Counted from the stretch's first letter, positions 44,453 to 57,629 are shown. The stretch is 64,000 nt of DNA from Cyrtodaria siliqua (GCA_037043455.1 JAWPHD010011472.1:19597-83596); one strand, 5' to 3'. Translations and numbers: made by a program. Notes: a model not told the origin generated them from the letters alone.

Positions 44453-45690
44453 ACAGAACAGAACATACTTGTATTGACTTGTGCGTTAAGTACATTATCA
44501 TAACATATATACAACAATTACAAAATACATATTTAAATCACGTTTAACATACAAAGTATATGATCAAGGATGAACTATATGCGTTCACATATGCGTTATA
44601 TATATTCTATGTCACATTTGAGATATGAAGCCAATATAAAAAGAATCATTTTGATTCAGTTTGCAATAATTCGATGAATTTAAACATACTTGGTATATTA
44701 CGATAATATTGTTATATGTATTTCCTCCTTATATCGGAGTAACATGGACATTTTACAATGAAATGAAACTCATCTTTAATGTCTTGAGTATTACAATATT
44801 GACAAAAAACGTTCATTTTTTTAATCATACCATACCGACCTGCTTTAATTCTTATAGAATGTGACAATAACCTTATTCTACTTACTAAACTTCTTAAATC
44901 GCATGGCAATACATCTTAAGAAAATGATTTTTCACATTGTTATACAAATCTAAGACACCAGAATTTTGTTTATCAGTATACCACATTTGCAAAAAACAAT
45001 CGATTATTGTTCGTTTGAATACTAATGCAAATGACTTACAAACAACTGTATCAGGGTTATCCCAAACCCAATTGAAACCATATGCATACAGTAATGTTTT
45101 AACATTAGATAACCAGTTCTTTTTGCCATCATCGGCCATATTATAAACATGTTTCAATATAATGTTATCAGTATTTAACATCTTAAACCAATACTTAACA
45201 CGTTTAACATATCGTGAAATATACAAAGGATAACGTCCCAGTTCACCGTAAACAGCAGCTGTATAATTACTTACTTTAACATTTGATATTTTCTTACACA
45301 ATGTTAAGTGTATTCTTTCAATTTCTTGCTAAAGCCCCATATTTCAGATGCATATCCCAAGATTGAACCAACAAATGCATCAAAAAGTTCATGTCTAAAA
45401 GTAATTTAGGTTTAAGTTTATATTTACGACAATTTACTAATAAAACATTAAGGGCTTTCAACGCTTTACCAACTAATTGTTCTTGGTTAAGTGAAAAATT
45501 ATCAGTATAATTAAACACGGTACCCAAATAATTAAAATCATCAACTGCTTCTTATTTACTATTATTATAATAATTTGGTAATAGTCTACCTCTTTTCCTA
45601 AAGACCATAACTTTAGTTTTAAGCGTATTCACTTCATGACTCCATTTTTTACTATAACAATTTAACAAATCGAGGCTACTCTGTATTATT
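44453..45690 (-). mobile_element. CR1-like LINE, 5'-truncated (minus)
   Basis: The minus strand encodes, in order: KTKVMVFRKRGRLLPN (about 45600), FNYLGTVFNYTDNFSLNQEQ (about 45520), ILGYASEIWG (about 45340), CKKISNVKVSNYTAAVYGEL (about 45290), and the C-terminal IRIKAGRYGMI, FCQYCNTQDIKDEFHFIVKC (about 44770-44830). It ends in a UTR with TTCTGTTCTGTT at about 44453-44465. Only the C-terminal third of ORF2 is present, with at least two frameshifts. It sits antisense in the EGF-gene intron. Confidence 0.75.
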
Positions 45691-45699
45691 ATGACTCAA

Positions 45700-46090
45700 C
45701 TGAATATAATTAAGATTTTGGATAACGATGTTTTTATTTGTGAGATGTGTTTCTATAGCATATTAAACGAAAATATATACAAAAAGGAGATGTTTGAAAT
45801 AACTGATCTTTTTTTTTAAATCAAAAGAAACACATTCTCCGCTCAATCACTTAACATCTATCAATGTGCCGGCTTCTATAATATAAACATATATGCCAAA
45901 CAAATTGATATATAAATCGGCGTGACACTGCACCACATTTCTGAAAACGATTTTAAGATGCTTATAGTACAAATACATATGTCCTCGTAATGTTTGTCCT
46001 AAGATATAAATTTAAATTTAAAAGGGACTCATTGTATTTTCTGTTTTTAGACATCAACATAACAGACATTATATAGCCATAGTCTTTTCT
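45700..46090. other. Intronic DNA without recognised repeats
   Basis: AT-rich sequence between the LINE and the EGF exon. It supplies the branch/pyrimidine region before 46100. Confidence 0.45.
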
Positions 46091-46099
46091 ATTATTTAG

Positions 46100-46213
46100 A
46101 CATTGACGACTGCCGCATTCAAAACCCTTGCGTTCATGGTACATGCACCGATAGTGTAGACAGCTACAACTGTCTGTGTAATCCAGGGTACAGTGGCATC
46201 AACTGTACAGATG
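46100..46213 (+). CDS. EGF-like exon 1 (calcium-binding type)
   Basis: 114 bp, 38 codons, phase 1-1, flanked by TCTATTATTTAG and G|GTAAGT. It encodes DIDDCRIQNPCVHGTCTDSV then DSYNCLCNPGYSGINCTD. The six cysteines have spacing x5, x4, x8, x1, x8, the EGF fold. DIDD before the first Cys and an Asp with an aromatic Tyr between the third and fourth Cys fit the cbEGF calcium site, although Asp replaces the usual Gly before SY. A symmetric phase-1 exon carrying one whole EGF module is the standard shufflable unit, and it fits the phase-1 donor at 39507. Extracellular by topology. Confidence 0.88.
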
Positions 46214-46499
46214 GTAAGTAAACATACATTAATAACGTGTAACATTTGCGCGATATATTGTCCATGTATGCCAATATGTGTTTAAACAGTGGTAAGGATA
46301 TTATATTATAGTATTTTTTTCAGATACAAAACTCAGTCAGAGCTTAATTTCTATCAATGGGCCTGCTTTGCATTACTAGTGGTATAATGTATGCCAAAAC
46401 AATTAAGAACTCTCTACACCAAAGTTCTAAAAATAGGCTTGTAATTTTAGCTGAAAAGAAATATGTTTCAAGGTCAAATATAAATAAATTTCAAAAGAA

Positions 46500-47275
46500 A
46501 GTATTTTAGCATTTTCAGAATCGCTCCTATGTAATGAGTTGTCAATTTCACAAAGCCAGGGTGTAATAACATGCATTCCAAAAGGAGACAAAGATAAATT
46601 GTATCTAAAGAACTGGCGTCCAATATTTCTTTTAAATGTTTCTTATAAGTTAGCATCTGCATGTATTGCTAGAAGATTAAAACTTGTTTTACGATCATTA
46701 ATTCATTCAGATCAAACTGGCTTCTTAGCTGGGAGATATATGGGAGAAAATACCAGATTGGTATATGATATTATGTTTTATGCTGAAAAATACAATCTAC
46801 CTGGACTGCTTCTTTTTATCGACTTTGAAAAAGCTTTTGATTCACTTGCTTGGGACTTTATTTTTGAAGTACTCGATTTCTATAATTTTAGTCCAATTTT
46901 TAAAAGATGGATACAAGTATTTTACACCAATATTGAATCATGCGTTATAGTAAATGACCTCCTCTCGGACTGTTGTTTTCTATACAGCGAGGCTGTCGTC
47001 AGGGCGACCCGCTCTCTCCATATATATTCATTCTGTTTGCGGAAATACTGGCTGTCTTGATAAGGAATAATATAAATATAAATGGCTTAAGAATTGAATG
47101 CTACTTTCCCTGTCCGATCTTTTTATATTTCTTCTAAAGAAGACATACTTTCGCAATATACAGATGGCACTACAGTAATACTAGATTGTTCAGAAACATA
47201 TCGAAGACACGGTAAAATGTTATGCACGATTCTCCGGCCTTAACATGAACATGAATGCTGTAGAAAATGATGTAA
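46500..47275 (+). mobile_element. L1/Tx1-like LINE reverse transcriptase fragment
   Basis: 46539-46960 encodes SQGVITCIPKGDKDKLYLKN, WRPIFLLNVSYKLASACIAR, HSDQTGFLAGRYMGENTR and LLFIDFEKAFDSLAWDF. That places the NWRPIxLLNxxYK, QxGF and FxDFEKAFD motifs in the order of L1-type RT. A frameshift near 46970 precedes the GxRQGDPLSPYIF block (about 46990-47030), then a decayed catalytic motif (QYTDGTTVILD, 47155-47190). A 45-bp SINE fragment (CTACTTTCCCTGTCCGATC) sits at 47094-47138. The rest of the ORF resumes at about 48990. Confidence 0.75.
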
Positions 47276-47284
47276 TTTGAAAAT

Positions 47285-48985
47285 ATGCAGGAAATATTAA
47301 CTATGCCGGTGTAACGAACGGACCCTATCGTTTGCTGTTTCGATAGTTGTTTTTAAAGTTTTATGAAGTCTCATAACATGAGGACATTTCAGGAACCCTA
47401 GCTTGAATAAACTTGGTCCTAGAACTCCACCCTGGCTCATCTCGGGGTTCATTTTAAAGTCGGTCGACATAAATTATGGCAATCCAGGATGGCTGCCATT
47501 GACAAGTCAACAACTACCATCCTAAATCACCATAACTTTCCTAAAATGGGTTCGGCGTGTCAGTAGTGTACACGTCTTTTAGATTTAAATACATCTCAAA
47601 ACTCAACACATATATTGGACTTTTAGGGAACACCAAAACAGAAGTATCCAAATAACATTTATTCATATAGAGAGAACTTCATTATGATTAGTAAGTTTCA
47701 ATATAAATAATGCATGACGACACGTATAATCAGATCCATGGACATTAGCTATAATTAAGAAGATCGTTACAAAAGCTATAAGCAACTATATTTTAGATTA
47801 ATGTAATGTAGAGTCATTAGACCTATCCACTTTTAAGTAAGACATTCGCAATATATAATATATACAATTTTCTACCCAATCTGTTCATCAACAGTCGAAA
47901 ACTAGCAATAAACCCCAAGTACATACATGTATATAGAACTACAATATGACCCCAGCTTATGGCATAAGTCTATGCAAGCGTTTCAATTATTCGTTCCAGT
48001 TGAACACATTATTAAACCCTCGACATAATTTTACCACCACTTGGTGGTCCACATCTATAAATCAGATAATATCAGGGAATCATGCATTCGTCTAGCTATT
48101 CGCCCCAAATAGGCAAATTTACGACAGCATGCCAATGATTATGACTTATCGTGAAATAACAACAGAGTTTTTGCTAGTCTACACTATCACAATATAAAAC
48201 TCAGCACTCTGAATCAAGATAGAAAATAGATACTATACATGTCGAAGTCCATGATGAAATAAAAGTAACCTTAGAAGGTGATGTTTTAACATATTTTATA
48301 GTAGTATTCACAAGTTACATACATTCGAATATTTCCTACAGAAATATGACACTTATTTCATAAACGATATCAGTGCGATATGAATACGCATGTCTTACAA
48401 TTAATGCAGGGTCATGGCTTCAAAGTGCTGTAGATATATGGTGTCTGAAACACGCTACACATCACTGCATATAACATTCTATGATCGGCCATATATGCAA
48501 TGTCATTTTAGTTCAAATACAAAACATTTCTTTAATTATCCGGATGCATTATTCTATAATTTAGTTTCATACAATACATGCTCATGTTTATACTAAAATA
48601 TCGATAAAATGGCAGTCATACCTCACGTTGGTTTTCTCGAAAGTACAGGCCGACAGGACAGTTTAGAAGTAAAAATTACAACCAAATAAATTAAATATGG
48701 CCTAAATAATGAACTAGGTATCACAATAGAGATGTTGTCTTTCAAATTATAAAGTTTCCGAAAGGTTTCGTATAAGAAATATAGCAGATGGCAAAGAATT
48801 TTGGAGAGAGATATTTCATGTGTCCTTACCTCAGAAAACTGTCACCGGAAGTGATGATAATTACAAAGCTGTAGACTGTGTTAAAATAAATTAGTATATC
48901 GGACTGGTTATGAGTGAAAGTATAAGAAAATACCCAAATTATCTCCTAACAAAAATGAAGTGAAAGCGTAACCGTCACACTGGTA
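47285..48985. other. Unidentified 1.7-kb insert splitting the LINE
   Basis: LINE coding stops after the catalytic motif and resumes near 48990, so this stretch is probably a later insertion. It has no reading frame or clear termini. GATGGCTGCCATTGACAAG and similar words recall MITE arms, but no partner was found. It contains one copy of the 143-bp repeat (48213-48354). Confidence 0.4.
48213..48354 (+). repeat. 143-bp direct repeat, left copy
   Basis: ATCAAGATAGAAAATAGATA to TACAGAAATATGACACTT. Nearly identical to 49396-49538; the main differences are at the first bases and one CTTAG/CTCAG site. Confidence 0.85.
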
Positions 48986-48989
48986 ACAT

Positions 48990-49395
48990 GACTCCTTTAC
49001 TCTTTTCGGAATTAAATTATCTGTAGACCTAGACACAATATGTACTATTAACTATAAAGGTAAAATTGAAGATATAAACTCTTGAGTAGCTGGTCAAATA
49101 GGATCCGCTCACCAATTGGTAAAATTAACGTAATAAATAGTCAAGCCACTTCAAAAATGAATTATTTAATTTCATCAATACCTAACCCCCATCACAGTGT
49201 AATAAATGAAATAAAAACATTATTTTTCAACTTTTTGTGGGGTGGTAAAAAAGATAAAGTGAAACGTGAAGTTATATATCAAGAAAAGATAGGCGGATTA
49301 AGAATGATTGATATTGACTGCATTTTTAAGTCTTTAACATTTACCTGGATAAGACGTCTTTTGAAAAGCGAAAATAATTGCTTAAGCATTGTTCA
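48990..49395 (+). mobile_element. L1/Tx1-like LINE, ORF2 C-terminal fragment
   Basis: Encodes SSWSNRIRSPIGKINVINSQ, KMNYLISSIPNPHHSVINEI, FFNFLWGGKKDKVKREVIYQ and GGLRMIDIDCIFKSLTFTWI. This is the post-RT region of L1-like ORF2 (WxxRxLxPxGKIxVIKS, FIWGGKxxKIKRxxL, GGLxMxD). Probably the continuation of 46500-47275. Confidence 0.75.
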
Positions 49396-49538
49396 ATCAA
49401 GGTAGAAAATAGATACTATACATGTCGAAGTCCATGATGAAATAAAAGTAACCTCAGAAGGTGATGTTTTAACATATTTTATAGTAGTATTCACAAGTTA
49501 CATACATTCGAATATTTCCTACAGAAATATGACACTTT
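49396..49538 (+). repeat. 143-bp direct repeat, right copy
   Basis: Second copy of 48213-48354. It abuts the LINE fragment on its left and the composite satellite on its right. Confidence 0.85.
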
Positions 49539-49539
49539 C

Positions 49540-52500
49540 ATCACTCATTAAGGCCAGATGCTTTGGCACAGTTGAATGGGTATTTTTTATCATTATCACT
49601 AAAGCATTGCGCTTAGAGCTGCAGACCGGGATTTTTTCAATTTTTCATCACTAAAGCATTGCGCTTTAGAGCTGCAGAGGAGATATATTTTATCTGTCAT
49701 CCCTAATTCATTGCGTTTTAGAGCTACAGAACGGGTATATTTCATTGTAAAACAAACACACATATAAATAAAGACATAATATTTGAAACAAATGTCAAAA
49801 TTAAAGAGAGAAACTGATATCTTTCCTGGAAAATCAAAATTGTGACCGGTAACTCTTATTTTGATTTTATTATTTTCAGCAGTTTTCTCAATAAATATTT
49901 CTTAAAGATCATTGTTATGCTACATTCAGATGTAGAGATGTCTTTTCATGTATATATGAAAGTTTCAGACATAGCTGAGCACAAATGACCAGGAAAATAC
50001 AAAATCCCTATCACTACAGTAAATTTTCAAAAATATTAAAGGTAATCGGCCTGAATTTCGACCAATATCCTAGGTCACTAAAACTTGAATAATTTGAAAA
50101 CCAATAAACATGGAATCAAAATGTAAGCACTTTTCAGCATGTAATTGATTTATATACATTTTCTATTATTATTGAGGTGCTCATTAGAAAAAAGAATTCA
50201 CCTTAAGGACTCACACCACTATTATCTCCCTTGAATACTTATGCCCGACAGATGAAGAAAGTAGATAAAAAAAAAAAGTCCGCTTTTCAACATTCTACAG
50301 CATACATTGATTTATCTTTACCAGGTTCTTAATCTACAGCATTTTAGGAAGAGATCACAGAAAAATGCATGTTGATATAAGATTTCCAGCTAATTCCGCC
50401 TCATTTTACACATCATGGGTCTAATCACCAAGGGGTTGTATTTTTTTCTAAATTTTGATACGTGTCACGTTAACATGAAATTAAAAAAAGTTCAATCTGG
50501 TAAATATTTGTTAATTGTATTTTAAATTGCAGATATTGGATCAATGAAAAATTTAAGCATAAATACATGTTGTACATCTTGTTTATCTCAATGCCAAGAA
50601 ACAGAAACATTACAATGGGACCCTATGGAAAATTAATTGTGGTGTGAGACGTTAAGTAAGAGCTGCAGAATGGGTATCTTTCATTCTTCATTCTTAAGGC
50701 ATTGCGCTTTAAAGCTGCAAAATGTATTTTCATCCGTCAACTCTAAGATATTGCGCTTTAGCATGTATATTCCATCTTGTATCACTTAGTTCTTGCGACT
50801 TAGAGCTGCAGAATGGGTATCTCGAGGGTATTGCACATCAGAGCTGCAGAATGGGAATATTCATCCTTCATCTTTCAAAAGGCCTTACGCTTTAGAGCTG
50901 CAGCATGACATGTTTGTCGTTTGTGTCTTATATAGTGCGCTTTAAAGCTGCAGAACTGGTAAATTTCATCGCTCATATAAGGCCAGATGCTTTGTCACAG
51001 CAGAATGGGTATTTTTTGTCTATATAACTAAGGCATTGCTCTTAAGAGCTGCAGACCGAGATCTTGTAACTTTTAGTCACTAACGCATTGCGATTTAGAG
51101 CTGCTGAGGGGATATATTTTATCCTTCATTCATAAGGCATTGCGTTTTACAGCTGCAGAACGGGTATCTTTCATTGTAAAACAAACACACATAGCAATGA
51201 AGACAGACTATTTGAAACAAATGTCAAAATTAAAGCGAGAGACTGATATCTTTCATGGAAAATCAAAATTGTGACCGGTAACCCTTATTTTGATTTTATT
51301 ATTTTCAGCAGTTTTCTCAATAAATATTTCTTAAAGATCATTGTTATGCTACATTCAGATGTAGAGATGCCTTTTCATGTATATATGAAAGTTTCAGACA
51401 TAGCTGAGCACAAATGACCAGGAAAATACAAAATCCCTATCTCTACAGTAAATTTTGAAAATATTAAAGGTACTCGGCCTGAATTTCGACCAATATCTTA
51501 GGTCACTAAAACTTGAAGACTTTGAAAACCAATAAACATGGAATCAAAATGTTAGCACTTTTCAGAATGTAACTGATTTATATACATTTTCTATTAGAAA
51601 TGAAGTGCTCATTAGAAAAAAAATTACCTTAAGGACTCACACCACTATTATCTCCCTTGAATACTCATGCCCGACAGATGAAGGAGGTAGATTAAAAAAA
51701 AGTCCGCTTTTCTGCATTTTACAGCATACATTGATTTATCTTTACCAGGTTCTAAATATGCAGCATTTTAGGAAGAGTTCACAGAAAAATGCATGTTGAT
51801 ATAAGAGTTCTAGCTAATTCCGCCTCATTTTACACATCATGGGTCTAATCACCAAGGGGTCGTATTTTTCCTAAATTTTGATAGTTGAACATGAAATTAA
51901 AAAAAGTTAAATCGGGTCAATATTTGTTAATTGTGTTTTAAATTGCAGATTTTGGATCAATGAAAAATTTAAGCATAAATACATGCTGTACATTTTGTTT
52001 ATCTCTATGCCAAGAAACAAAAACATTACAATGGGACCCTATGGAAAATTAATTGTGGTGTGAGACGATAAGTAAATGCTGCAGAATGGGTATCTTTTAT
52101 TTTTCATTCTTAAGGCATTGTGCTTTAGAGCTGCAGAATGGCATTTTCGTCCATCATCTCGAAGGTATTGCGCTTTAGCATGTATATTTAATATTTTATC
52201 ACTTATGTCTTGCGACTTAGAGCTGCAGAATGGGTATCTCGAGGGCATTGCACATCAGAGCTGCATAATGGGAATATTCATCCTTCATCTTTCAAAAGGC
52301 CTTGCCCTTTAGAGCTGCAGCATGAAATGTTTATCCTTTGTGTCTAATATATTGCTCTTTAAAGCTGCAGAACTGTTAAATTTCATCACTCATATAAGGC
52401 CAGATGCTTTGGCACAGCAGAATGGGTATTTTTTATCATTATAACTAAGGCATTGCGCTAAAGAGCTGCAGACCGCGATTTTTTTAATTTTCGTCACTAA

Positions 52501-54425
52501 GGCATTGCGCTTTAGAGCTGTAGAGGGGATATATTTTATCCTTCATCCCTAATTCATTGCGCTTTAGAGATTCAGAACGGGTATCTTTCATTGTAAAACA
52601 AACACACATATCAATGAAGAAAGACTACTTTGAAACAAATGTCAATATTAAAGTGAGAGACTGATATCTTTCATGGAAAATCAAAATTGTGACCGCTAAC
52701 CCCTATTTTGATTTTATTATTTTCAGCAGTTTTCTCAATAATTATTTCTTAAAGATCATTGTTATGCTACATTCAGATGTAGAGATGCCTTTTCATGTAT
52801 ATATGAAAGTTTCAGACATAGCTGAGCACAAATGACCAGGAAAATACAAAATCCCTATCACTACAGTAGATTGAAAATATTAAAGGTACTCGGCCTGAAT
52901 TTCGACCAATATCCTAGGTCACTAAAACTTGAATAATTTGAAAACCAATAAACATGGAATCAAAACGTTAGCACTTTTCAGCATGTAATTGATTTATATA
53001 TTACATTTTCTATTATTATTGAGGTGCTCATTAGAAAAACAATTCACCTGATGTAAGAGATGCATAATGGGTATCTTTTATTCTTCATTCTTTTGGCATT
53101 GCGCTTTAGAGCTGCAGAATGGAATTTTCATCCGTCATCTCTAAGGTATTGCGCTTTAGCATGTATATTTCATCGTTTATCACTTAGTTTTTGCGACATA
53201 GAGCTGCAGAATGGATATCTCGACGGTATTGCACTTCAGAGCTGCAGAATGGGAATATTGATCCTTCATCTTTCAAAAGGCCTTGCCCTTTAGAGCTGCA
53301 GCATGAGATGTTTATTCTTTGTCTCTAACATATTGCACTTGAAAGCTGCAGAACTGATAAATTTCATCACTCATATAAGGCCAAATGCTTTGACACTGCC
53401 GAATGGATATTTTTATCATTATCACTAAGGCATTGCGCTTAAGAGCTGCAGACCGGGATTTTTTAATTTTTCGTCACTAAGGCATTGCGCTTTAGAGCTG
53501 CATAGTGGATATATTGTATCCTTCATCCCTAAGGCATTGCGCTTTAGAGCTGCAGAACGGGTATCTTTCATTTAAAACAAACACACATATCAATGAAAGA
53601 CTACTTTGAATCAAATGTCAAAATTAAAGCGAGAGACTGATATCTTTCCTGGTAAATAAAAATTGTGACCGGTAACCCTTATTTTGATTTTATTATTTTC
53701 AGTAGTTTTCTCAATAAAAATTTCTTAAAGATCATTTTTATTATACATAGCTGAGCACAAATGACCAGGAAAGTACAAAATCCCTATCACTACAGTAGCT
53801 TTTGAAAATATTAAATGTACTCGGCCTGAATTTCGACCAATATCCAAGGTCACTAAAACTTGAATAATTTGAAAACCAATAAACATGGAATCAAAATGTT
53901 AGCACTTTTCAGCATGTAACTGATTGTTGTATTACTTTTTTCTATTATTTATGAGATGCTCATTAGAAAAAAAAAAAACTTAAGGACTCACACCACTATT
54001 ATCTCCCTTAAATACTCATGCCCGACAGATGAAGGAGGTAGATTTAAAAAAAACAAGTCCGTTGTTCTACGTTTTACAGGATACATTGATTTATCTTTAC
54101 CAGGTTCTAAATCTATAGCATTTTAGGAATAGATCACAGAGAAATGCATGTTGATATAAGAGTTCTAGCTAATTCCGCCTCATTTCAAAGATCATGGGTC
54201 TAATCACCACGGGGTTATATTTTTTTCTAAATTTTGATAGCAAAAATGAAATTATAAAAAGTTCAATCTGGTAAATATTTGTTAATTGTATTTTAAATTG
54301 CAGATATTGTATCAATGAAGAATTTAACCATAAATACATGTTGTACATTTTGTTTATCTCTATGCCACGAACAAAAACATTACAATGGGACCCTATGGAA
54401 AATTAATTGTGGTGTGAGACGTACA
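49540..54425 (+). repeat. Composite satellite, about 1.42-kb unit, 3.5 copies
   Basis: AAGGCCAGATGCTTTG starts units near 49551, 50980, 52396 and 53374 (spacing about 1429, 1416 and 978). Each unit has two parts. One is a block of 50-60-bp minisatellite monomers (GGCATTGCGCTTTAGAGCTG then CAGAA(T/C)GGGTAT). The other is an 870-bp spacer from AAAACAAACACACATA to TTAATTGTGGTGTGAGACG. The third spacer is cut by about 445 bp, which explains the short last period. Open frames here are by-products. Confidence 0.9.
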
Positions 54426-54462
54426 TGTGAATCACGGTTTGAGAGATGGATAAGATGTTACT

Positions 54463-55275
54463 AGAACGAGATTTTGGGGCAAAAACTTGGAAAAATGAAT
54501 ACAATCCTGGATTTCTGTAATACATTTCGGTTACTAGGCTTTAAACTATCAGTAACTGAATGAGCTATAACACATCATTTATTTACAGTTTTGCGCAGAA
54601 AAATGTGCAGAGATATGCCAGAAAAATGCCTTCTACCATACTATGATAGAAAATACTTTATTTGCCGTTTTAAATTTGTTTTTCATACACAAATCGCTGA
54701 AAACAGGAATTATTTTGTAAGAAGCCATTACTTGCCTATAAAACAAACATTAACTTAATAAGCTATAAACACTTGGTTGTTTATGAGTTAGGAAAAGTAC
54801 AGAGATGTGCCTGACAAATGTCCTCTAGCATACGAATATGGCAAATACTTTATTTTTTGTCTAAAAACATGTTTTTTTATTAAAAAAACACTGAAAGTTA
54901 GAACCCATTTGAACATAGTTACGATAATGCAATTGAAGTAAACATATGGTGCACAATACATATATTCACATGTTTTAATGTATCGCAATTTTATTTAATT
55001 TAAGTTCGCACTGCGAGATTTTGGGGCAAAGGTTTGAAAAAATAATAAAATCGCTGATTTCTGCGAATCATTCGCAGTACTGGGTTATAAGCTAAAGCAG
55101 TAGGTGAATGGCATATTCAATGATAAATTATAAGGTTGTCCCATAGAGCAAGATGCAATGATGTGCCCATAAAATGTTATCAATCGTATGACGATGAAAA
55201 ATGCATTTTGTTTAGTGTGGCAATATGTATTTTTCATAAGAAAACGTCGAAAAAAGGAATCAGTTTAACATGTGT
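54463..55275. repeat. Degenerate tandem repeat, about 250-280 bp
   Basis: GCGAGATTTTGGGGCAAA occurs at about 54467 (as ACGAG...) and 55013. Three copies of a CAGAGAT(A/G)TGCC(A/T)GA.AAATG segment follow at about 54610, 54800 and 55150, with AAATAC(T)TTATTT and CGCTGAAAACAGGAATT words between them. Confidence 0.6.
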
Positions 55276-55279
55276 GTTT

Positions 55280-56265
55280 AAAATATAAATAATCCAATTG
55301 AAGTAATATATTTATTTGTTTTTTTTAAATGGTGTTTAATGTCATTTTAGCACATATTGGTCCGTACAGGACTGTCGGCTTTTTTGTGGTTACCAATATT
55401 AACGAAATCACAAATCAAAACTTGCTCTACATTTCGTTTCGGTAGGGCTGCAGAATGTGTTGCCGTTAAAACTGTAAATGTACTATTTGCTTTACATTGT
55501 TGTTGTTTATTGTTGTTCCTTCTCTGTTTCTCTTTCCTGCATAAGAGTATATGTATTCTGGTTGGGGCATAGTTGTTTGTACTCGTTTAATGTTTAAAAG
55601 CGTGTGCATAAACACTTAGTAGAACAAATGAAATAAATTGTTAAATAACTGTAATTTTCCTTATAATATGCATGATAGACCAGCGACATGGATATTTTTA
55701 AACGTGCGCAAATCCCGTCAAAGGATACACAACCATTGTTAAATAGAAAAACAAATACACTCACCTTTCAAAGCTGATTATAGGTAATCCTTATACAATC
55801 CGTTATTTGTATGAAAAATAATAACATTAAAAAATCAATCCAGTAAAATAAAAACAACTCACGAAATTACACACGTGTGTTTAATTTCACCATTATGACA
55901 AAGTTATAGTCCGAAAATACATAATGAATATTTTCAAATTAGATACCACGAAAAGCGCGCTGCACGGATTTGCGGACACTGTGTTACGCCCACTGGTCGA
56001 TAAATCTATATAAATATTACTTACTTTTAACGAGTTCTGAATTATTTCGGCACAATTAATATTACTTTATTGATTACATATTTAGCTGATGTAGAGTTTC
56101 TGTTAAAATCTGAACAATCTGAAAATAATAATATGTATATGTTCATACATAACATATATATTGAGTAATTACTTTAACATGTTAGATTAGTATATATAGA
56201 CAGGAATATCATATCATGTCAGCCACCACCTATACCATTGTTTTCAAATATATTAATATAAGTAT
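55280..56265. other. No recognisable feature
   Basis: AT-rich intronic sequence. The 71-codon frame at 55357-55572 is hydrophobic, without supporting signals. Confidence 0.35.
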
Positions 56266-56269
56266 TATC

Positions 56270-56280
56270 GTTGTTATTAA

Positions 56281-56314
<34 letters not shown>

Positions 56315-56351
56315 TATTATTATTATTATTATTATTTATTATTATTATTAA
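56270..56351. repeat. (ATT)n microsatellite
   Basis: About 25 ATT/TTA units with two TTTA interruptions. Confidence 0.95.
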
Positions 56352-56579
56352 CACCTGCAATTTGTAAGTAGTATACTTACACATTGAATAGACATCTACC
56401 CACTTCATTGCTAGATAGTTTGTACATATATATAGTCGTTTTCTGATGTATACATGTTTTTGTTTTTTTCCAATGTGATGATTTGTCGCCATTCATTCAT
56501 TCATATGTAAATGTATTTTGTAATATGTTGCTTATGCTGTTCATACATGTGAATCTAAGTGAAATAAAGAAGTTGAAGT

Positions 56580-56880
56580 TGAAGGTTTGATTGAGACTGT
56601 TCATGATCGGTAGTGAAATATGCTTGAAACCGCTCACGTCTCTAGCCCCGGGTTGAGCAGGACTCAATATTTAAAATGTTAACCATACACAATTTTGAGC
56701 CTTCCCGAACATGGTATGCATATGACGGTGAACATGGAACGTTCAATGAGGTATTTTCATACCATTCCATGACCAGCGGCGTATGGACACAGTTTATAGC
56801 AAAATGCTTTGGCCTAAATGAGAAAACAATGCGCGAAATAAACAAGATGGAATTTAGTTGTGTAAAGACGTTATGAAGCC
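56580..56880 (-). repeat. Double-hairpin dispersed repeat, copy 2
   Basis: Minus-strand copy: GGTTTGATTGAGACTGTTCA, CGGTAGTGAAATATGC, GCCCCGGGTTGAGCAGGACT. Stem 1 keeps GAGCGGT with one mismatch. It continues as ACACAATTTTG and TGGTATGCATATGACG, shared with copy 3. The copy lacks the first bases of stem 2. Confidence 0.65.
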
Positions 56881-57284
56881 TACGTATCACAATTAACATT
56901 CAAAATACTAAATGAAAAAGCAGACAACATATCCTTAAGGTGATTAAACAATACTCAGAACCTTTAAAGGCTGGAGTAGTGGAACCATCTATTTGAAATT
57001 AAAGTTAGAAAAAATCATTACGTGGTCTTACCTTAATTCCATTTTATTAAAAAAACGCGATTATCTGTTTAAAATTACCTGTTAAATGTTTTAATTTTAC
57101 AATATGCAAACTTGTTAAGCCGAAATTAAGTTTTTTATTTCATACCCCAGCCAACCCCGTTTTCGCCTCTTGGAGAATGGGTTGGATGGATAATAAAAGT
57201 TAATGCTCGGATCACGTAATGGATATTTGAGAATGTAACACCGATATGTGTATATAAATATCGGTCTCAGATATCTCCACAGAC

Positions 57285-57625
57285 CAAAATGAATAACAGT
57301 TCTGATTGCAAGCACGGGGAGACGTTTTACCGCCGCCACACTGCACATGCAACGCTACTGTAATATATAAAAATATATAATATGAAAATTTGGAATTCGA
57401 AGAACACGATCAATACAAGAAATGTTGCAGTCTCGGTTTGATTGAGACTGTTCATGAACGGCAGTGAAAAATGATTGCTTTCACTCATACCCTCATACCC
57501 TCTAGCCCGGGTTGAACAGAACTCAATTTTTAAAATGTCAACAGTACACAATTTTGGGACATCCTGAAGATGGTATACATATGACGTTGAACATGCAGCC
57601 TTCAGTGAGGCAGACCACCAATTAC
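57285..57625 (-). repeat. Double-hairpin dispersed repeat, copy 3
   Basis: 57290-57350 is the reverse complement of 24099-24165. 57420-57530 contains CAGTCTC/GAGACTG intact and a decayed stem 1, and 57540-57620 matches copy 2. Together with copy 1 it gives the fullest outline of the element. Confidence 0.65.
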
Positions 57626-57629
57626 CTTA

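Larger units (their letters stand above)
39508..46099 (+). other. Proposed intron 1 of the EGF gene
   Basis: 6.6 kb bounded by GTATAT and TCTATTATTTAG. It is filled with a Penelope-like remnant, an I-clade LINE with two insertions, and a minus-strand LINE. Whether other exons lie inside cannot be excluded; none was seen. Confidence 0.55.

Noticed and set aside
50521..54400. Cys-containing pseudo-exon (TTGCAG then ATATTGGATCAATG) in each satellite spacer
   Set aside because: Recurs identically in every satellite copy and has no matching donor or phase for the EGF gene.
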